From Chamaecrista fasciculata (taxonomy: Eukaryota; Streptophyta; Magnoliopsida; Fabales; Fabaceae), in assembly GCA_003254925.1 (NCBI GenBank), contig QANZ01001843.1, positions 136,575 through 200,574 of the forward strand: 64,000 nucleotides of DNA, given 5' to 3'. The notes beneath the pieces were generated by a model. That model saw nothing but the letters and a program-made list of their open reading frames with translations, ran no database searches and was not told the origin of the DNA. Both the position numbers and the translations under genes were made by a program. Shown in pieces: positions 1-12,436 of this stretch (positions are counted from its first letter, which is position 1; each line of letters opens with the position of its first letter).

Positions 1-566
1 TAAGTTATTATCTCAATAATCTTTTGAAAAAAAAAAAAAGTTCAGGACTTACTATAGTCATTGTTTGGTCTAAACGCGCCTAAGGGGAACGTGGTTACGT
101 AAGTGGGGATGAGGGTGGCTTCTTTATTTTTGTGTATTGGTACTACACGAACCCAATACAGAGATGATAGTTGATGATACATGTGCCATCTGGTTCTCCA
201 TTATTTCTCATTTTCACACTCATTCTTTAGTTGGTGCGGGGAGACGAGTATATCAATCTTGACATTTCCTTCTATAGGTCAAGACTCATATTCATCTATC
301 TTTCGTTCATGCACACACACACACACACATTTCTTTTTCGTTCATCACTTTATATATTCTAATAATAAGCATACAAAGGTCCACGCCCTCCTTTTATCAA
401 ACCAATTAATAATAAACATCAAACAAAAATCAGGTTCCTCATTCATTAATTACCACATACCCCGGCCATCTTCGTCAATCGCATTAATTATTTAATGTTA
501 TGTCTTAATATATTACTTTTTTTGTAATTAAAATATCAATCCGCTCTTTCTCCTCTCCTCCATCTC
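1..566. other. Upstream flank of the GA2ox gene
   Basis: AT-rich non-coding DNA with no gene that I can support. It holds a CA-dinucleotide run (311-330) and pyrimidine-rich stretches before the TATA-like site at 567. It presumably includes the GA2ox promoter, but I recognise no specific regulatory site. Confidence 0.5.
311..330. repeat. (CA)n microsatellite
   Basis: About nine CA units lie in the GA2ox upstream region. It is a potential length-variable site. Confidence 0.8.
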
Positions 567-576
567 TTATATATAT
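567..576 (+). promoter_or_regulatory. TATA-like box of the GA2ox gene
   Basis: A TTATATATAT run follows a CT-rich tract and lies about 125 bp upstream of the GA2ox start codon, a normal plant spacing. The call rests on sequence and position only. Confidence 0.4.
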
Positions 577-700
577 CATGCCACCTTCTCATCAAAAACC
601 ATGACACACATCGATACATCCATCTCTCCCTCCCACCAAATATTTCTCAGCCTATAATATATATATACTTGATTTCATTGTATTATTGTAGGTAGCAATA

Positions 701-1983
701 ATGGTCGAGTCTTGGGTGGGAATTCCGACGATTGACCTTGGAATGGAAAGGTCAAAATTATCGGAACAAGTGGTGAAAGCATGCGAGGAATATGGAATCT
801 TCAAGGTGGTGAACCATGGGGTGCCAAAGCAAGTGATATCGAGATTGGAAGAGGAAGGGCTTGAGTTTTTTGCCAAACCCATCTCTCAGAAGCAACAAGC
901 TGGTCCCCCTACTCCTTTCGGTTATGGTTCTAGAACCATTGGCTCTCATGGCGATACCGGTCACCTCGAGTATCTTCTTCTTCATACCAATCCTCTCTCC
1001 ATATCTCACAATTCCAAAACCATTAATGCCAACGATCCTACAAAGTTCAGGTCCCTATAGCTAATTCAATACTCTTATTTTATTTTCTCATTCATTCACC
1101 ATTATATTCAGCATTATATATTCATTTACTACACTTTCTTACTTCAACTCATCATTCTTTAATTATATTTATCACAACTTCTATATATGTATATACGTGT
1201 GTGTGTGTGTATTACACTTTCCTAGGCGTAGGGGAAAGGGCCCGTGGCCATTTTTGTGTTTCTTTAGTGCCAAGCAGGCTGGCGCCTGGCAGAGTGTGTG
1301 CTTTAATATATCGGTCTTTGTCTCGGTGACTAGTTTAATTAACATATCTTATACTACTATGTTATTATATTATATCTTAATTTTCTCATTCTAGTAAGGT
1401 TTCAAAGTAGTTGATGAAATATTGAAATGTAAACCGGCCAATCATCTGGGTTAAAGACAGCTGGCCTACAAAACAGGGTATTCATTCATATTATATTTAT
1501 ATATGTACATATTGGGCGTGATATTTAATTTGTTTAGTGTAGGTAGTTACGTTGATGTTTGGTATCCTAGAGGCAAGGACATGATCATATTGATATGTTT
1601 CTTTATGAAATGAGCAATAGCGCAGCTATTTTAATTGTTGAATAGTAGATAGTTGAACGAGTGGAAGTAATAGTAGAGTTGAAAAGGTATAGCACAATAC
1701 ATAAATATATTTTATAAATAAAAGACGACTTGGCCAGCTTACAGGTAAATTTACTTTGGCACGTACTATAAGAGAAGGGAATAATAGTATTAATTAGGGA
1801 GAAAAGGTATAGATAAATAATGAATAACAAACATATAGGAAAGCTCCATCAAAAAACAAAAAAAAAACATATAGGAAAGCAACACGTGCAAACGTACCAA
1901 GAAATAGTACAAGATGATGTGGTATCCGTTGTATGGGTGGGGCAGGGGAAGAGTCATACTGTGTCATACAGTCATAGAATGAG

Positions 1984-2048
<65 letters not shown>

Positions 2049-2982
2049 NATCTTCGCCGATGATAACTGGGGGACCAATATGGAACGAAAAATAACTGGG
2101 AGACCAATTTGGAACACTGAACATAATTGGGGACCAAAATAGGACTTTTGCTTTTTTTTTTTAAAAAAAAAAAGTAGTATGGCAATGTGTACGGGAGAGT
2201 GGGATATGGTAAATGGGGCCCAGAGCGAAACACGTGGTGGGGTCGATGGCATTGCATATCACAGAGAAATTGCATTGCAGGACATGAATCCATATCCATT
2301 CCATATATAATTGTATTTGAATGGTATATATGAATTAGTAAATAGTAAAAATGGTGTATTTTGCAGCGGTGCGGTGAATGAATATATAGAGGCAGCAAGG
2401 GGAGTAGCATGCGAGATTCTAGATGTAGTAGCAGAGGGATTATGGGTAGCGGACAAGTGTGCTTTAAGCAGATTCATCAGAGACACGCACAGTGACTCGG
2501 TGCTGAGGCTGAATTACTACCCACCACAGAAACAGAAGGAGAATAGTAATAGTAGCATTGGGTTTGGAGAACACTCAGATCCACAGATACTGACGATTCT
2601 ACGGTCAAACGATGTGAGAGGGCTGGAGATATTGTGGAGGGAAGAGGGTATTTGGATCCCTGTGCCACCAGACCCAAATGAGTTCTTCGTGATGGTGGGG
2701 GATGCACTCCAAGTATTGACCAATGGCAGATTCAGAAGCGTTAGACACAGAGCAGTCACAAATTGGTGCAAGCCAAGAATGTCCATTATGTATTTTGGAG
2801 CTCCACCATTGAACTCATGGATCACTCCCTTATTACAACACAAACACAATCAGCATCCTCTTTATAAGCCTTTCACTTGGGCTCAGTACAAGCAAGCTGC
2901 TTACTCTCTCCGCCTCCGAGACTCTCGCCTTGATCTCTTTAAACTACCTCAACACCCCCACCACCTTCTCCTCACTCCCTAA
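701..2982 (+). CDS. GA2ox: Gibberellin 2-beta-dioxygenase (GA 2-oxidase, C19-GA type)
   Basis: This is a 2-oxoglutarate/Fe(II)-dependent dioxygenase, about 321 residues. GA 2-oxidases hydroxylate C-2 of bioactive gibberellins and precursors, inactivating them in the cytosol. Exons are 701-1050 and 2367-2982, joined in frame through AG|C (GT donor, TTGCAG acceptor). The N-terminal DIOX_N part contains IPTIDL and FKVVNHGVP. The Fe(II) triad is visible as H186-x-D188 (GEHSDPQ) and H244 (SVRHR), and the 2-oxoglutarate site as R254-x-S256 (RMSIMYF). GFGEHSDPQ and LQVLTNGRFRSVRHR are typical of GA2ox. The N-terminus is short, placing it nearer compact C19-GA oxidases than the longer C20 class. There is one intron, where many GA2ox genes have two. 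The intron contains a poly-T/N assembly join. The catalytic set is complete, so it is probably functional. Confidence 0.9.
1989..2049. repeat. Poly-T tract ending in an N, inside the GA2ox intron
   Basis: About 60 consecutive T bases are followed by a single N. Polymerase slippage or a collapsed join is likely, so the real intron length is uncertain. The coding sequence is unaffected. Confidence 0.85.
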
Positions 2983-3910
2983 CTATATCCAAATTACTCC
3001 CATCATCATCATCATCATCGTCCCCTGTAAATTTTGTATTCCTCAACTTGTTCGCGTTTCAACAAATTAAGATTCTGTGACTCCTCTCTAAGTAATAATT
3101 ACCTTGTTGAATATGTTGACCCCCCGCCCCCCTTCATTACTGTAATATTGGATTGGATTGGATTAGGTAGACCTAGGATTATCACTCTTTACCGATATCT
3201 CTGCCTTAATGGTTATCATTCAATTCCTATGAATGATGGTTTTGCTGTCCTTTTCATTTGACCTTTTTTTGTTCTAAAGTTAAATTCCAGTTGATACAGT
3301 CACTTCCACTTCCATTTATGATTCCTTTTCATTTTTACAAGAACCAAAATTAAAAAAAATGCCAAAGGACATAGATATATGTGAAGTCCAATCAGATAGC
3401 GAAAGCGAATTTGAGTTTAATTTTGCCTGTTCAATTTCGGTGTTGCCAAGTTAGACAAATGAACAATGAAGTCTCTGTTTTCAACACCATGTTTCTTCAA
3501 ATTTTGAGTTATCCCAAATAGTAGGTTTAGTTTCACGTACAGAGACTGGTTTGGACATATATCTAGTTCCCGAATTGTTATGTTAGCGAAGGGTAATACT
3601 CGTTGTTCTCGATCTCTGCTGTATTCTTCAGCAGTACGCTTCAATTCATGTAGAAGCACAAAGTATTTTATTGAATATTCGCGTATTTATTTTAAAATAA
3701 TAGCATTATACAGAGTAGACCATAATGAAGCAGTCACAATTTCTGAACCTGGTCCAAAAGAGTGAGGTAACATTATAGATATGGTTGGCCGTAGTTTGTA
3801 GTGTTGAGTTGATCCTGAAGAAAATGTACTAGTTGTGAAGAATGTATTTAATTAAGGAGCAGGGAAGCATGGAAATTTGAGAAGAGGAATGAATAGAAAT
3901 ATGAAATAAG
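2983..3910. other. Convergent spacer between GA2ox and the pectinesterase
   Basis: It holds the 3' untranslated regions of both neighbours. There is a short ATC repeat near 3001-3018. An 80-codon open frame on the minus strand (3417-3659) has no recognisable domain, no supporting splice signals and no promoter, so it is not called. Confidence 0.5.
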
Positions 3911-5378
3911 CTAAGGGAGGGTTGAGGGGAGCCAAGTGTCGCCATCAATGTAATGAGTTGCAATAAAAGGGAGAGCCTCTTGGTCGGAAAGCATGTGTGC
4001 CCAGGGCACTCTTGCTGTCAAGTTAGCCCCAGGTCCACTACACTTGTATTCTCCATAATACACGCTCCTGCATTTCCAAACATCATCAGATTAATTAATT
4101 AATTGACAATATGGAAGAAATGATAGAGAGAGTTAGGTAGTACTGACAAATGGCGCTTTTGGACACCCCAATCGCTCCAGCCCTGGGGGAGAACAAGCTT
4201 GTCCAAATAGGTGAAAGAGAAGACAACTCTGGAATAATCACCCCATGCTCTTCCAAGATACACTTGCCCACTCCCAGTTACAAGGCTGTTCTTGAAAGAA
4301 AATCCACTTTCCAAGGATGCATTGGTGCGCTTCTGTGCTGTTATGGACACTACCTTCTTCGCTATTGACTTGAGATAGCAGTTCTGCATCATTCAATTCA
4401 ATTCAATTCAATGTCAAATGAGGCCGGAAATTAGAAATAAATAAGAAAGGAAAGGACCTCGTAAAGGGATCTGCCGGAGCCGAAGATGAAATCGACGGAG
4501 CCCTGAATGAAGCAATTGTTGAAAAAGTGAAGACCCTTGTGATCGTACAATGTGTCTTGATCCCCGTAGAAGCTGCAATTGTAAAATGCTGCTTTCGTCC
4601 CTGATACCCTCACCGCCACGCCTTGTCCTCCCTTACTTCCTACCGAATGCGCTGCACTGTTCTGTTTCACAACTCATATTGTAAATGTGGTAATAAAATA
4701 ATAGAGTAGTGGAGTTAAGTGTAAAAGAAGTGAAAGTAGTAGATAGGGTTTAGGTGTACCTCAAATTTGATGTTGATGGCAATAAAATAATTAGCATCCA
4801 CAGCAACAGTGGCACTCTGGAATGTTCCCAAGGGCCTCCCATCCCTTCCAACCACGGATGCTGTGTCATTCCCAGTTATAGTGGGTGGATCCTCCGCGTC
4901 CCCTATCAGCGTTATGAATCCCATATTTCTCGGTATCACAATTTTCTCCCTGTATATATACATGTGTGTTCAATTCATCGTTGCAAGCTCTTTCCAACTT
5001 AATTATATATTACACTCAATATACCTACCTATAAACACCGGGGCCAATCAAGACTTGAACTCTTCTAGTGTTGTGAAGTGGGATGGTATCAAGAGCTTGT
5101 TTAATGGTGTTGAAGTCACCACTGCCGTCTTGCCGAACGCTTATTCTTACTTTGTTCATCTCAGCTATCCCCAGCTTCAAATCACCCCCACCCACTGCTG
5201 CAACATTGTTATTATTCCATTTGGTCTTGGAAAGTGTCGCCTTCTGGTAATGCTTGAGGTTCCAAGAAATCCAATTCTCGTAATCTCTCTCACTATCTGA
5301 CCCATAACATCCGCAACTGATCATGTATAACCATGAAACGACCAACACTATCACTTGCAACCCACTATTCGGAACCAT
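3911..5378 (-). CDS. Pectin methylesterase without a pro-domain (pectinesterase 53/QRT1-like)
   Basis: This carbohydrate esterase family 8 enzyme removes methyl esters from cell-wall homogalacturonan. Five exons in transcript order are 5029-5378, 4760-4949, 4458-4661, 4148-4383 and 3911-4067. All introns are GT-AG and the frame stays open to TAG, giving 378 residues. It begins with a hydrophobic signal peptide ([13 protein letters not shown]) and then goes straight to the catalytic domain, so it lacks the inhibitor-like PMEI pro-region. PME signatures in order are [27 protein letters not shown] (catalytic Asp), VDFIFGSG (second catalytic Asp), YLGRAWG (substrate-binding Arg/Trp) and LPQGW. 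The C-terminus carries the [13 protein letters not shown] and DGDTWL blocks usual in the family. It is convergent with GA2ox. Secretion to the apoplast is inferred. Confidence 0.92.
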
Positions 5379-8126
5379 ATTGTCTCGACCCTCTCTCTGT
5401 GACCTGAGATTCCATATAAAATGGGAATGGTCTTTGTGTATTTACCAAACTAACCCTCGTGGACCACGTTATCCCTTGTTGGTACACTTATAGTTAATGA
5501 ATGGAACATTATGAATTAATCAGCAATCCAATGTGAGTGAAGCAGAAGCTTGTACTGTTGGAACACGTGAAAAGGGAGATGAAGGATATGCGTAGTAGGC
5601 CCGTCTTTATCATGTTATTTTTCTAGAAATCTAATTAAGACCATGGATTGGAGGTGAGGGGTATATATAGTGGATACCAGGCATGGCAATTTGTACTATA
5701 CAATCAGAAAGAGGTAGGTTTCATTGGGGAAGGACTTGTCTGGGACCCCAACCTTTCATTACTTCAACTTCTTCTAATGCGCATTGCCTTCATCGCCAAA
5801 ATTGGTGCTGCATCTCAAAGCTGTATTCCATTTTCTATCAAATCCCAATTAATGGACTCGTGGGCCAATGTTTTCTTTTTTATTTATTTATCTTTTTGTG
5901 GATCTTATTGCGTCAGGCTTATCGACCATATGGATCACTCGGTAACATATATCTCTTTTCTTGAAAACAAAAAACAACAGAAATATTCAATTCTAATGTT
6001 TTCCAAAGAATTCAAGCCATCAATGAAATTCATCAATTCTTATTTGCCTTGTTTTACAACCTTAGTAATGAAGAACATGTGTCCAAATAACTCAAAGCTT
6101 GATCAAATTAAATGAGATTTCCATAAACTGCCCTGTCATTATCAACTTCACAAGACAGGTAATTAACTTGATAATGTTTCTTCCTCCTTCTTTTCTTCTT
6201 TCGAACTTTGGATATTTGGTAATTCATTTAGAAGGTGAGATTCGGGAACATTGCGTTCAGTATCGTATGATTTTCCTATTGGACGTATAGGTTTAAAATG
6301 TTAATGTGATAATGTGAGAGTCTGAACTCAATGACACAAATCTTTGAATTTAAGTATCACAATCTAGTTTTGCCAAAAAAAAAAAAAAGTANAAAAAAAA
6401 AAAAAAAAAGTATCACAATCTTGAGTCTTGACTCCCTAAGCCTTTTGAGCCTTTTGCGTCATTTATAGACTCAGTTTATTTTTAAGCTTAACCTAGACTG
6501 GGACTCAGAGTCATCTGAACTCTGAAGATTGAAGAAAATAAACCATGAAAGGAAGAATAAGCCCAAAAAAGAAGGGCCACACCAATTTTATGTTATATCA
6601 GGCCTATCTTATGTCCAAATGCACAGCCCAATGGCGTACACTGTCAACCTCGACCAACGGAAAAGCATATGGGAACTTTTTTTATCCTAGAAAAAGGAAA
6701 AATTAACAGCAAGAGAATTATTTCAATTTGGAATGGTTTGAGTTGTAGAAAAATACTGGCACTTTCTCACAGCGTCTTGCTGGAAATGAATTCGTTGGCA
6801 GTGAAAAATACGGAATGCTACTTTGTACGTTTTGAGATTCACAAAATGCAAATTATAGCAAAATAGTGCGTTTTATATTTAAAAACTTTTACGTTTTGAG
6901 GTTCACAAAATGCTACATGTGCCTCACAGTGTACTTGTACTGTACTACCAAATCGTATTAGACTTTAGAAAGGTAATCACTAACCACTGACTCTTGCTCT
7001 GGTGCTACAATTATAATGAATACATATTATCAATACACGTATTCACCCAAAAACTCAGCCTATGCTACAATCCTACGTCTTCCAACCCCACTTTCTTCTT
7101 CTAACCTCAACTCATTTCAAAGATCCTCACCTAATTCATGTGTTAGATAACACAATGTTCACTTAATTACCCCCACTCCTCTTTACAGCAATATCTCACC
7201 TACACCTCTTCAAATTTAATTACACAAATTTTTAATTAAAGCCAATTCCATGTATTCTACTCTTTTATAGAAAATGAATTATTCCAACACTTATCAAATC
7301 AGGTCCCGTCATCAGTCGTCTATATAAGAATAAGAGGAGACTCAACCTAAATGATTAAGTTGACATAAGAATAATTCCAACAATACGCGAGCTGTGGGCC
7401 ATCCAGTTAATTAATTTCTCCCCTAATTTCTTAATTTCTTATAATGTGTTGTGAGATGTTTTGGACATGTAGAACGACCAAGTGTGAAGACAGATCCCAT
7501 AAAAACAAAGGTGTGAAGACAGATAATAGAGATCGTTTGACTTGGGAGGAGAGGTGTGACCCCACATGGGATTAGAACGAGAAAATAAAGTTGACTGACT
7601 AATTACGTGTGAAAAGAGACTCAAGTGAAAGACTAAACTATATTAACAAAACTGAAATGGTTTCAAAGGTTGCGGCACTTAGTGCTTCCAATGAGAACGC
7701 CATTGAATTTAAACCATATTTATTATAATATAAATATCCTTGTCAATTTAATCTGCATCACGCTTTTATTTTCTTCATCTTGTACACAATATTTATAAAG
7801 CAAGACTCAACAGCAATGTGCAGCAGAAGTCAATCCTTAATTACAGGCACGCACACGTATACATTGATAGAATGAAACATGTATTTTTTCATAATTTGTT
7901 CCCGGAGAAGCAACCCATCATCCATCTCCCTCGTAGGTGGCCCAAAGTGAACTTGACAAAATTAAATATGAATCAATCAGATTGGGTTCCCAATATAATT
8001 AGCAGCAAAATGAATATCCTACACATGCATGGTAGCTACGGTAATTAACATTAACATTACAGGGAATGGAATGTATATAAATCTGAAAACACATTGGAGT
8101 TAATTATGGAGTGATTAAGTGATATG
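5379..8126. other. Spacer between the pectinesterase 5' end and the first MYB gene
   Basis: Mostly AT-rich non-coding DNA. A TATATATA run near 5661 could serve the pectinesterase on the minus strand. A 14 bp direct repeat flanks poly-A tracts at 6352-6421. Near 6830-6930 a short CGTTTTGAG-TTCACAAAATGC block is duplicated. A 155-codon open frame at 5648-6115 has no recognisable domain and is rejected. Confidence 0.5.
6352..6421. repeat. Direct 14 bp repeats flanking poly-A and an N
   Basis: AAGTATCACAATCT occurs at 6352-6365 and again at 6408-6421. Between them lie poly-A runs broken by a short non-A segment and an N at 6392. This is the layout of a target-site duplication around an A-tailed retroposon (SINE or LINE) whose body has been lost at an assembly join. 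A tandem misassembly would look the same. Confidence 0.4.
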
Positions 8127-9114
8127 TTAAATGAATTGAGAAGAGTAGAGGGAGTCATCGGCAAGCTGCTGTTGCAAGAAGCATATGTTTTCGTCGGTCC
8201 ACAAGTCATTGGTTGGTTCAAATTCAAATGGTTGGAGTTGGGAATATTGCACCATGTTCTGTTGTTGTGAAATAGCACTAGTAGTAGTGGTGATGTTATG
8301 ATGATGAGCGTTGAGGTTGAGGTTGATGATGGAATTATTAATATTATGATTGGAAGATTGGATGCGCTCAAGCAAGCGGGGAATCCAGACGAAACGCAAT
8401 GCATCTCTGAACTGTTTGCTATTGACATCACACTTTAGTTGCTTCGCTTGCTTCACCACTCTCGTCCTCCAGTAGTTCTTTATCTCATTGTCTGTTCTCC
8501 CTGGCAACTCTTGTGCTATTCTCGACCACCTACATACATAAAATATATTACTTAGTCTTACTATCACTTCACTCACACATATATATATACACATATGCCG
8601 TATGAATCAATGAAACAATGAATGAATGATGATATATGTTATATACCTATTGCCCCATCTGGAATGGAGATCAAGAATCAAGAGCTGTTCTTGGAGGGTG
8701 ATGTTCCCACGCCTCACGTTTGGACGCAGGTAGTTTAACCATCTCAATCTGCAGCTTTTCCCTGTTCTCTTTAGACCTGTTAGTTGTTACCAACAACACA
8801 CATGAATTGAATCATCATCATCCATCACATATATGATATATCTTAAACAATTAATTAATTAAAATTGAATGAATTAAGGGGATTTGACCTGCAGAACGAG
8901 CGAGGGCGTTCCAGTGTCCTTCGCCATGGAGGGTGATGTAATTGGCCAGAACAGCATCCTCTTCCTCTGTCCATGGACCTTTCTTTATTCCCATTTCTTC
9001 TATTTCGTTTCCATTCCCATTTGATGATGATGACGATGATCCACTCTCTGATATGTAACTACTGTAGTACTCCCTTCTCATTTCACACTCATATTTCATC
9101 TCTTCCTTATACAT
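8127..9114 (-). CDS. R2R3-MYB transcription factor (MYB2/62/78/108/112/116-type), copy 1
   Basis: A 252-residue nuclear DNA-binding protein with exons 8889-9114, 8647-8776 and 8127-8529. The intron positions are the classic R2R3-MYB ones (SAG|LKRTGK and WGNR|W). The N-terminus is Ser-rich, then R2 starts at [10 protein letters not shown] and ends at WLNYLRP. R3 runs from [12 protein letters not shown] through [12 protein letters not shown]. The spaced Trp residues of both repeats are present, with the usual non-Trp residue at the start of R3. [15 protein letters not shown] followed by a conserved Arg-Phe-Arg-Asp/Trp-x-Pro-Arg-Leu block marks the stress- and senescence-linked MYB2/MYB62/MYB108 group. 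The C-terminus is Asn/His/Gln-rich and ends with an acidic aromatic patch ([16 protein letters not shown]), a likely activation region. It is paralogous to the gene at 14842-16247 on the same strand. Confidence 0.92.
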
Positions 9115-9243
9115 TTCAATTTTTTTTAGAATTATATATGAGCTAATACACTAGCTAGACCCAGAGAGAGATATGAGAGACCTAGTTTTGATCTCAGCTC
9201 GATCGCTTACAAATTTACATTGCTAGCTACCACAATGGCAAGA

Positions 9244-9253
9244 TATTTATATA
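9244..9253 (-). promoter_or_regulatory. TATA box of MYB copy 1
   Basis: The minus strand reads TATATAAATA about 130 bp upstream of the MYB start codon, a close match to the plant TATA consensus. Confidence 0.6.
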
Positions 9254-10268
9254 GCATCATTGTAATTGGGATTCAATGCACTTTAGGGGTTACACATTCT
9301 TAAACTTGTGGGCTGCGGGTCAACCTCCCATTATTATATTAGTTTTAATCCTAGTTATGGTTTTTTTAATTCATTTTGACTAAGCCACTTCGAGTTCGAG
9401 TTGAACTTTTGACCTGTTTGACACGGATATACAGCAAGTGTAGGAATAAAATATTATTTGTTGAATAGTATTGGAAGTCAAACACTGCATCACTCGGTCA
9501 GCCTTCTTATTTCTTATTACTTTGATCCTTTCAGTTCCATTCGACCAAACAAGCTACCCAATGTGGCCAAATTCGATGCAACTGTTGCAAAATTCAATTT
9601 CTTCTAGTACCTCTCCCTAAGTGATTAAGTCCCAAATTGATATACAAATAAAAAAAGGTTAAGAGGAAAGAAGAATAAATGACTTGAAATTCTACCCTGC
9701 CTTCATCAGACTCCTTTACCCTCACTGAGTAAATCTGTACTCTCTATCACCAAAAAATAAAAAATCTGTACTCTCTAGAGGTTGGCAATGTCCCATTTAC
9801 TTTCGGAATCATGTTTTTTGACTAGTTTAAGATATGAATATATAATAAAGGAACGGATGCAGCACGAACTTATTGATTTCAATTTTTAAAGATTCGAACG
9901 AAGTTCACATAAGTAGCTTAGACAATTGACATCTCTTGCCTCCATTTGTAAACTCATATTACTCAATCCGGCGTTTCTTTCCTTGAAAAGAGAGTTTCAG
10001 TGCACAGAGTCGCACTCATTTTGTAACAAATTATAAATTCTTTGTAGTGTTTGGGGTTCCAATGATTTAGTTTAGTCTTTTTGGTTTTATTTTTTATTTT
10101 CGAAACAGAGGTTATGCCATGTCTTAACCCATCATGCCTCGTTGTTTGAATAATTACGCTATTTACAGTAATCTTACGTCTCACCCAAAATCTTCGACTC
10201 GCAGCAGCAATGGATGACGGAGACACCTCTATTGTACCAAAACCAAATCAGGATTATGAGAGAGACTA
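9254..10268. other. Non-coding upstream region of MYB copy 1
   Basis: AT-rich sequence without a gene that I can support. It probably includes the distal MYB promoter. A minus-strand open frame at 9963-10226 has no domain. Confidence 0.5.
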
Positions 10269-11720
10269 CTGTTTGGGACTCTCATACCAATTTTATCTCA
10301 TCCGATCATCGACTCATCTTAGATTGGATGAATTGGATGAACAGTAATGATTTAGTGTTTGTTGAAACCTCTATGTCATCTCATCTTAGATTGGATGAAT
10401 TGATGAACCGTAATGATTTGGTGTTTGTTGAAACCTCCATCTCATCTCGTCTCATCCACATCATTATCTCATTCACAACATAATCTCATTTTCTTTTACA
10501 ATTATCAATCTATCCCTACTTATACACACATACACGTCTCTCTCTCTCTTTCTCTCTCTCTCTTTCACATACATTATCTCTTATGTATATTATATAATTT
10601 ATATTAATTTAATTAAACAAAAAATTTACAATATTATTATTTTTTTAGTTGTAATATTCCTCTATTTATTTTGATTAAAATATACAATTGAACTCCTTGC
10701 TCTTAAAATTATTTTTTATTTAATTTTTTTCTCAAACTATGCGATTAGTTTCTCAAAATATAGGGTTAAAAGGTCAATTTGGTCCTAAATGTATGCCCTA
10801 ATGTTCATTTTGGTCCATTATGTTTCAAAATATTTTAATTACTCCTAAATGTTTGCAAAATATTTCATTTTGGTCCCAAGTATTAAATATGACTTGTTTC
10901 AAGTTCAAACATGATGAGTTTAAAGCTACATATTGTTCTCGAAGAGTACCTCCATATATTCTAGTTGAGACATTTTACCAATATTTATGACCAAAATGAA
11001 TAATTTTGCCAACATTTAGGACCAATTCGAACTTTTTGAAATATAATGGACTAAAATGAATATTAGGACATACATTTAGGACCAAAATGAACCTTTGACC
11101 AAACATTTTAGTGTTGTTTTGTAATTTGCATTCTGGTCCTTAAACTATTCTTTCTTATTTTTTTGTCATTGAATTTCATAAATAGACTCTATTATTAGTG
11201 ACCGGGAATTTTTACAAGCCCCGACTTATAATTTATACATGTTAGGAATTGATTAATTGGATTAGTACAAATTTATAAACCAAATTGTAATCTTAAAATA
11301 ATTTTTTTGTTATTTTCACTTTGGCCCATCATCTCATCCAAATAGATTGACCAAAAAACCTTCATTCAAAAATATCTCATCCTCACGCTTTCCGAAGAGC
11401 ATCTAATCTCAAGATCATGTCATCCAACACACCACTAAACACTTATCATCTAATCTCATTTCATTTTAATATCTCAATCTTATTTCATTATTTCTTACCA
11501 TTTATACCCCTATAAAAATAAATAAATCCAACAAAATATTTCACCTAACCACAATATTACATACCCTTTTATATAATTCCACACCTCTATTTAACATCAT
11601 TTTCTCTAAAATCACCCAAACACAATATATCATCTCATCTCATATCTCATCTTATTACAAGAGCATCTCATCCAAGTCACGTGGATAAGATTGACTTGAA
11701 CTGCAATTGCTCCCAATCAG
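10269..11720. mobile_element. Non-coding dispersed DNA element, copy 1 (CTGTTTGGGA ends)
   Basis: The left end reads CTGTTTGGGA and the right end TCCCAATCAG, imperfect inverted termini. Both ends carry arrays of CATCTCATC-like units. Near the left end a block of about 65 bp is tandemly duplicated (starting near 10311 and 10377). The middle is AT-rich with a CT microsatellite (about 10533-10565) and a nested GGTCC foldback at 10769-11099. A second diverged copy lies at 24030-26040, with the same order of landmarks. There is no transposase frame, so it is non-autonomous. The superfamily is unknown; the termini look hAT- or Harbinger-like. Confidence 0.6.
10769..11099. mobile_element. Foldback element of the GGTCC-Taaatgt family (nested)
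   Basis: The left arm reads AAGGTCAATTTGGTCCTAAA and continues through ATGTTCATTTTGGTCCA. The right arm is its reverse complement and ends AAAATGAACCTTTGACC. Relatives occur at about 25140-25436 (left end truncated) and 35195-35722. Confidence 0.6.
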
Positions 11721-11872
11721 AATCCGAAAAAGCCTCATAATGCATGGACACATGATTTTATGAAACCAGAAATCAAATCAGACGATGCAGGCAAATTCAA
11801 TTATCATATAGTAAAACAAATTGGTATGAAGGGGAAAGACTGAAAGAGATCACTCAGAGATGGCTATAGAGT

Positions 11873-12225
11873 TTAAGGTTCGATTCTGCCAGCAAAGTTC
11901 CTCAACTTTAAAGTTTCAGAAGAGGGAGCTTTTGCGTCGTCCTTGTGAACAGTGAGAATCGTCCTTCCCCAAATACCAAATTCTTAGGGATTTTAATGAA
12001 ATGTAAGCAAATGCTAAAAAGAAATCTCGAGTTTAATATGATAAGAGGAAAAAAAAGAAAAGAAAAGAAAAAAGACGCATGAGATGTGGAAGGAAAGAGA
12101 TCACTCAGGTCAGCGGGGTAGTCGACACGCAAAGCAGTCTCCCAAAAGAGAGAGAGAACCCTGCATTCCGGTCTGTTGAGCTTGAATTTCATGGAGTCAT
12201 CACCGTGGTCTTCTCCCATTCCCAT
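11873..12225 (-). CDS. Small 76-residue protein of unknown function (spliced)
   Basis: I do not recognise this protein. Coding exons are 12105-12225 (starting MGMGEDHGDDSMKFKLNRPE) and 11873-11982 (ending LRNFAGRIEP, stop TAA). They join in frame through codon A|AA over a GT-AG intron. A leader exon (about 12369-12412) is followed by a good donor (CC|GTAAGG), and its acceptor (TTTTAAG) lies directly before the ATG. The upstream minus-strand sequence has a telo box and two TGGGCY site II motifs, typical of nuclear housekeeping genes for ribosomes or mitochondria. The product is hydrophilic and basic towards its end, with a central LSLFWETALRVDYP segment and no clear signal peptide or membrane span. 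The CTGA|GTGATC donor is weak, and a similar GAGTGATCTCTTTC string recurs after the stop. The exon structure is moderately secure; the function is unknown. Confidence 0.5.
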
Positions 12226-12436
12226 CTTAAAATTACCAAAACAAGAAACAGACGAACAACAATACAAGATGCAATTACGCAAAACATTACATTCTAGACC
12301 CTACATTCCAAAAGCCATCAAAAATATCAAATCAAGAACGAAATTTCATACTAGAACTCACGCCTTACGGAGATGAAGCCCTTGAGTTAGACTCGGGAGT
12401 CGAGACCGGCGCTATTCATCACTCCACGGCTTCGTG

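Noticed and set aside
1794-2410. Open frames with long Lys or Phe runs on both strands
   Set aside because: They are translations of the poly-T tract in the GA2ox intron.
3417-3659. 80-codon minus-strand frame after GA2ox
   Set aside because: No domain, no splice or promoter support, and it lies in a convergent 3' region.
5648-6115. 155-codon plus-strand frame
   Set aside because: The composition is not protein-like, there is no known motif, and it ends in AT-rich DNA. It overlaps the likely pectinesterase upstream region.
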